DNA of 64,000 nt from Grammothele lineata (Eukaryota > Basidiomycota > Agaricomycetes > Polyporales > Polyporaceae): NCBI GenBank assembly GCA_002150815.3, contig NDFF03000399.1, positions 127,568 to 191,567 on the forward strand. The letters run 5' to 3'. Positions 61,518-64,000 of the stretch are shown piece by piece (the first letter of the stretch is position 1; each line of letters begins with the position of its first letter). Both the position numbers and the translations under genes were made by a program. The notes beneath the pieces were generated by a model that saw nothing but the letters and a program-made list of their open reading frames with translations, searched no databases and was not told where the DNA came from.

Positions 61518-62831
61518 GACGGACACTGGCTGGTTGAGCTTCTGGGAGAGATGGTTGGGGAAAGAAAGGACATCGCATCCACGCGCACATACTCTTACAA
61601 CGTTGAGGATGCACGGACACCTGCGTGCGCGACACGCGACAAATCTGACATTGCATCGTGTAGCATCAGCAGCGTGCTGACACTTGCAACTACTAAAAGT
61701 GGGAATGCACGAGGCAGGCTGTCGGCGAAGTGGACAGTGAATGCGTTGAGTAACGGTTCACGAAGAAAGCAGGGTAAAGCGCATAAATAGTAGAATATGT
61801 TGCTAGGATATGTAAGGTGTAATTGGGTCGGAAGGTGGATAGAACGAGATCCAAATCGAATAGCTTGGACGGCAATCCACCCGTCTATGACTCAAGACCA
61901 TAGTCAGGATCGGCGCACGTCGTTAGCAAGGAAACGCCGAGACTTACTAGATTTTGAAGCGCTTGAAATCCTTCGCTGGTCTACGCACTTCTCGCGTCTC
62001 GGCACGCCTGAATCGGCCAACAGCTGCCCTGCCTTCGAAACAAATACGGCGAATCAGCGTTTGTCGAAACGAGGGAGGAAGGACAGTATTTCACCGACTC
62101 TGCGACGAGTCACAGTCTTGATATAGATACTTTGTACGCGGTCTTCAGTGTGTCGCGTGGTTGACGTGGTCACAGGAAGGGATATAAGTGGGTTCAAGTC
62201 AAAAAGATGGTTTTCACTGTGTCCTGATGAGGTCGGGAGGATGAATGGTCGTACAAGGGGCCAGCGTTGTACGATTTCAGGCCTTGCTATGGATACCTAT
62301 AAGACACTCGGTCAGTTACCATGGTCAGGGAGGCAGAGCAGTGTAAGATCGGGTGGTTGGAGCGTGGGCTATCGAACATTCTTCGAGCCTACATTCGACG
62401 AGATTTCTCGGAGACACGGCTTAGAGTGACCATTCATCGGCACCGGGTAGACACTGTCGTCATGATTAGTGTATACACGGGGGATAATCGCTGAGGGGAC
62501 TCACAGCTACTCTTGCATGTGTGATGAAGCAATTTACAGGTGCCCGCATCCTTCGCGGGGAGAAACAGCGCTTTTACCTGTAGGTGCACCACCTATGGTC
62601 AACACATGTTGCGCTGATCGTAACAGACGCAACTTAAGGGAAGGATTGTCGTAGTCTCCGATGAATTATACGTTATATAAGGTACTGAGAACGCAATAAG
62701 ATCGGTTGTAGAGACGGCGCGCAGCGAACGGAAACGTACCCGAATATGGCCCTGATCGAAAGTCCGAACGTCAATATTTCTATCCATAGCCCCCTCCCCC
62801 TCCCCGATCCAACGCCTTTTAGACGCATCAA
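61518..62831. other. Intergenic, no supported gene
   Basis: Short plus-strand frames (61797-62126, 62148-62429) without family or splice support. Confidence 0.35.
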
Positions 62832-63080
62832 ATGAAGACGTATCCACTAAGCTTGGTATCGGCCACCGCGTTGGATTCGCTCGAGATAGACCGTCCACCG
62901 TCGCTCAAGGAAGCCTTGTTGACGACGACTATCTGTCTTGCGTGTTTCACAGGGGCCCTCCAATTCGGTGCATTGGTTAGCATCGTGATCGGTGTTTGCT
63001 ATGACCACTGGACGGAGGAGGGCGTATGGTCGGGACTGGGGGGCCGTAGTATCCCAGAACCCTCACGTTGCAGTTGGTAG
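62832..63080 (+). CDS. Possible small single-pass membrane protein
   Basis: An 82-codon frame with a hydrophobic segment (ICLACFTGALQFGALVSIVIGVCY) after an acidic/basic leader. The good ATG is at 62832. No introns were needed and none is excluded. Family not recognised. Confidence 0.35.
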   Translation: MKTYPLSLVSATALDSLEIDRPPSLKEALLTTTICLACFTGALQFGALVSIVIGVCYDHWTEEGVWSGLGGRSIPEPSRCSW

Positions 63081-63165
63081 CATACTTCAAGCTTGTTCGC
63101 GTGCGCGTTCACAGCACGCGCGACTGGTACCATCGAGAGAATGCAAGTATTTGGGATAGCGTGCA

Positions 63166-63203
63166 GGAAAGGAGGAAGGAGGAAGGAGGAAGGAGGAAGA
63201 GTT
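63166..63203. repeat. GGAGGAA microsatellite
   Basis: A short purine tandem repeat of 7-base units (about five copies). Confidence 0.75.
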
Positions 63204-63526
63204 TGGGACAGCCTGAGGCGGAGGGGATTGGTCTAAGCGCCTGTGCGATATCTGTGAACGCCGTGCCCGCAACGAGAGGTCTTGGAACGCACTCCTTCTC
63301 TAGATCTCTTGAACCCACCCTTGAGTTTCAATGCGCCTATGATTACAATACTTGACAAGCGTGTATATACAATAGCGAGTGTAATACAACGTCTGAAACT
63401 TCTACTACCTAAATGTAGGCATATCAGACGCACGAACTCGCCCCTTCTTCTCCTCTCTCATCTCTGAATGCGCAAGCCTTCGTAAGGGGACCGCCTTGGA
63501 GTCAAGCACATATCGCTGAGCTCCTC

Positions 63527-64000
63527 TCAAACCTCATACAATCGATCGGTGAGAATCGCGAGGGCGCCGGTGTTTGGCTCTCTGCACGCCCGTAGAAGAC
63601 CATCCTCAAGACGCGCGAACGTGGCAGCTTCGATGCTCGTTGCACGGGCGATGGACCACTCCTAGACGTCCGAGAGGATTTCCGTGATGGCGCCGCCGGC
63701 AACTGTGGGATCGGTATTGGAAGAAGGAGCAAGCCAAAAGCAAGCTTCTTGCCCCGTTCGATACGAGCACCTTGGTCCGCCTCGGTCAACTTTGGCGACT
63801 TGATTCTTTCCTCTATGCGGGCCACCGATCCTTGGAGCCCTGCTACATCCCAGACGACAGGCTGGATATTCGGAGGACTTCCAAGAGTAGAGTGTCACAG
63901 AATTCTGACGTAGAGTCAGAGTCGTAATCAGTCACATAGGTGGCTTACACCCACTGGATGAGGTCACAGTCGACGTGGGCTTCGATGGCATCAGCCATCG
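63527..64000 (-). CDS. 3' part of a hypothetical gene running off the right edge
   Basis: Two coding-like pieces: one near 63880-63690 (VARIEERIKSPKLTEADQG, helical and charged) and one ending at TGA 63527 (SIEAATFARLEDGLLRAC, ALAILTDRLYEV). An upstream exon piece with HVDCDLIQW reaches the window edge before a GTGTAA donor. The introns between the pieces are not fully resolved, and the gene starts outside the window. Confidence 0.4.

Noticed and set aside
1..64000. tRNA, rRNA and CRISPR features
   Set aside because: Scanning for T-arm-like words and regular spaced repeats gave nothing that folds or repeats convincingly; a dedicated tRNA search was not possible.

Overview
This is a stretch of basidiomycete (Agaricomycete) nuclear DNA. 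Genes are split by many short introns, usually 45-75 bases, with GT-AG ends and a few GC-AG ends. Recognisable families are typically fungal: a cytochrome P450 with nine exons, carrier-type membrane proteins, a WD40 protein and a basidiomycete multi-pass membrane protein. There are no bacterial-style operons, rRNAs or CRISPR arrays, and I recognised no tRNA. All exon structures come from reading frame and splice-site phase by eye.

Layout. 0.4-2 kb: multi-pass membrane protein (minus). 3.7-6.3 kb: intact P450 (plus). 7.3-8.1 kb: single-pass Ser/Thr-rich protein. 8.7-12.3 kb: two tandem carrier-like paralogues with the same exon plan. 12.3-18 kb: gene-poor DNA with a 33-bp inverted repeat and the first copy of dispersed repeat A. 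18.3-23.2 kb: a large minus-strand transposase gene of the basidiomycete CACTA/Plavaka type, whose first exons encode a 74-residue ubiquitin-like domain ending in Gly-Gly, joined in frame. 24-25.5 kb: first copy of repeat B. 26.1-28.4 kb: a JmjC-domain gene with a Cys-rich zinc cluster. 30-30.5 kb: small acidic protein. 31.7-33.1 kb: second copy of repeat A. 36.1-37.1 kb: hypothetical protein with an N-terminal hydrophobic anchor. 37.9-39.5 kb: second copy of repeat B. 40.7-41.8 kb: hypothetical protein with a small Cys cluster. 41.8-46.3 kb: no gene I can support. 46.3-47.4 kb: proline-rich protein. 50-52.2 kb: zinc-knuckle gene with unresolved exons. 52.4-55.2 kb: long coiled-coil gene of a repeat-associated basidiomycete family. 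57.1-57.7 kb: third, inverted, partial copy of repeat A. 58.3-64 kb: small hypothetical genes, a complete WD40 gene and a gene running off the right edge.

The left 12 kb looks like ordinary gene space. From 15 kb on the window is a transposon-rich accessory region in which dispersed repeats and element-associated genes (ubiquitin-like/transposase fusion, JmjC gene, coiled-coil gene) are intermixed. The fusion gene and the shared ancestry of repeats A and B are the observations I rank highest.
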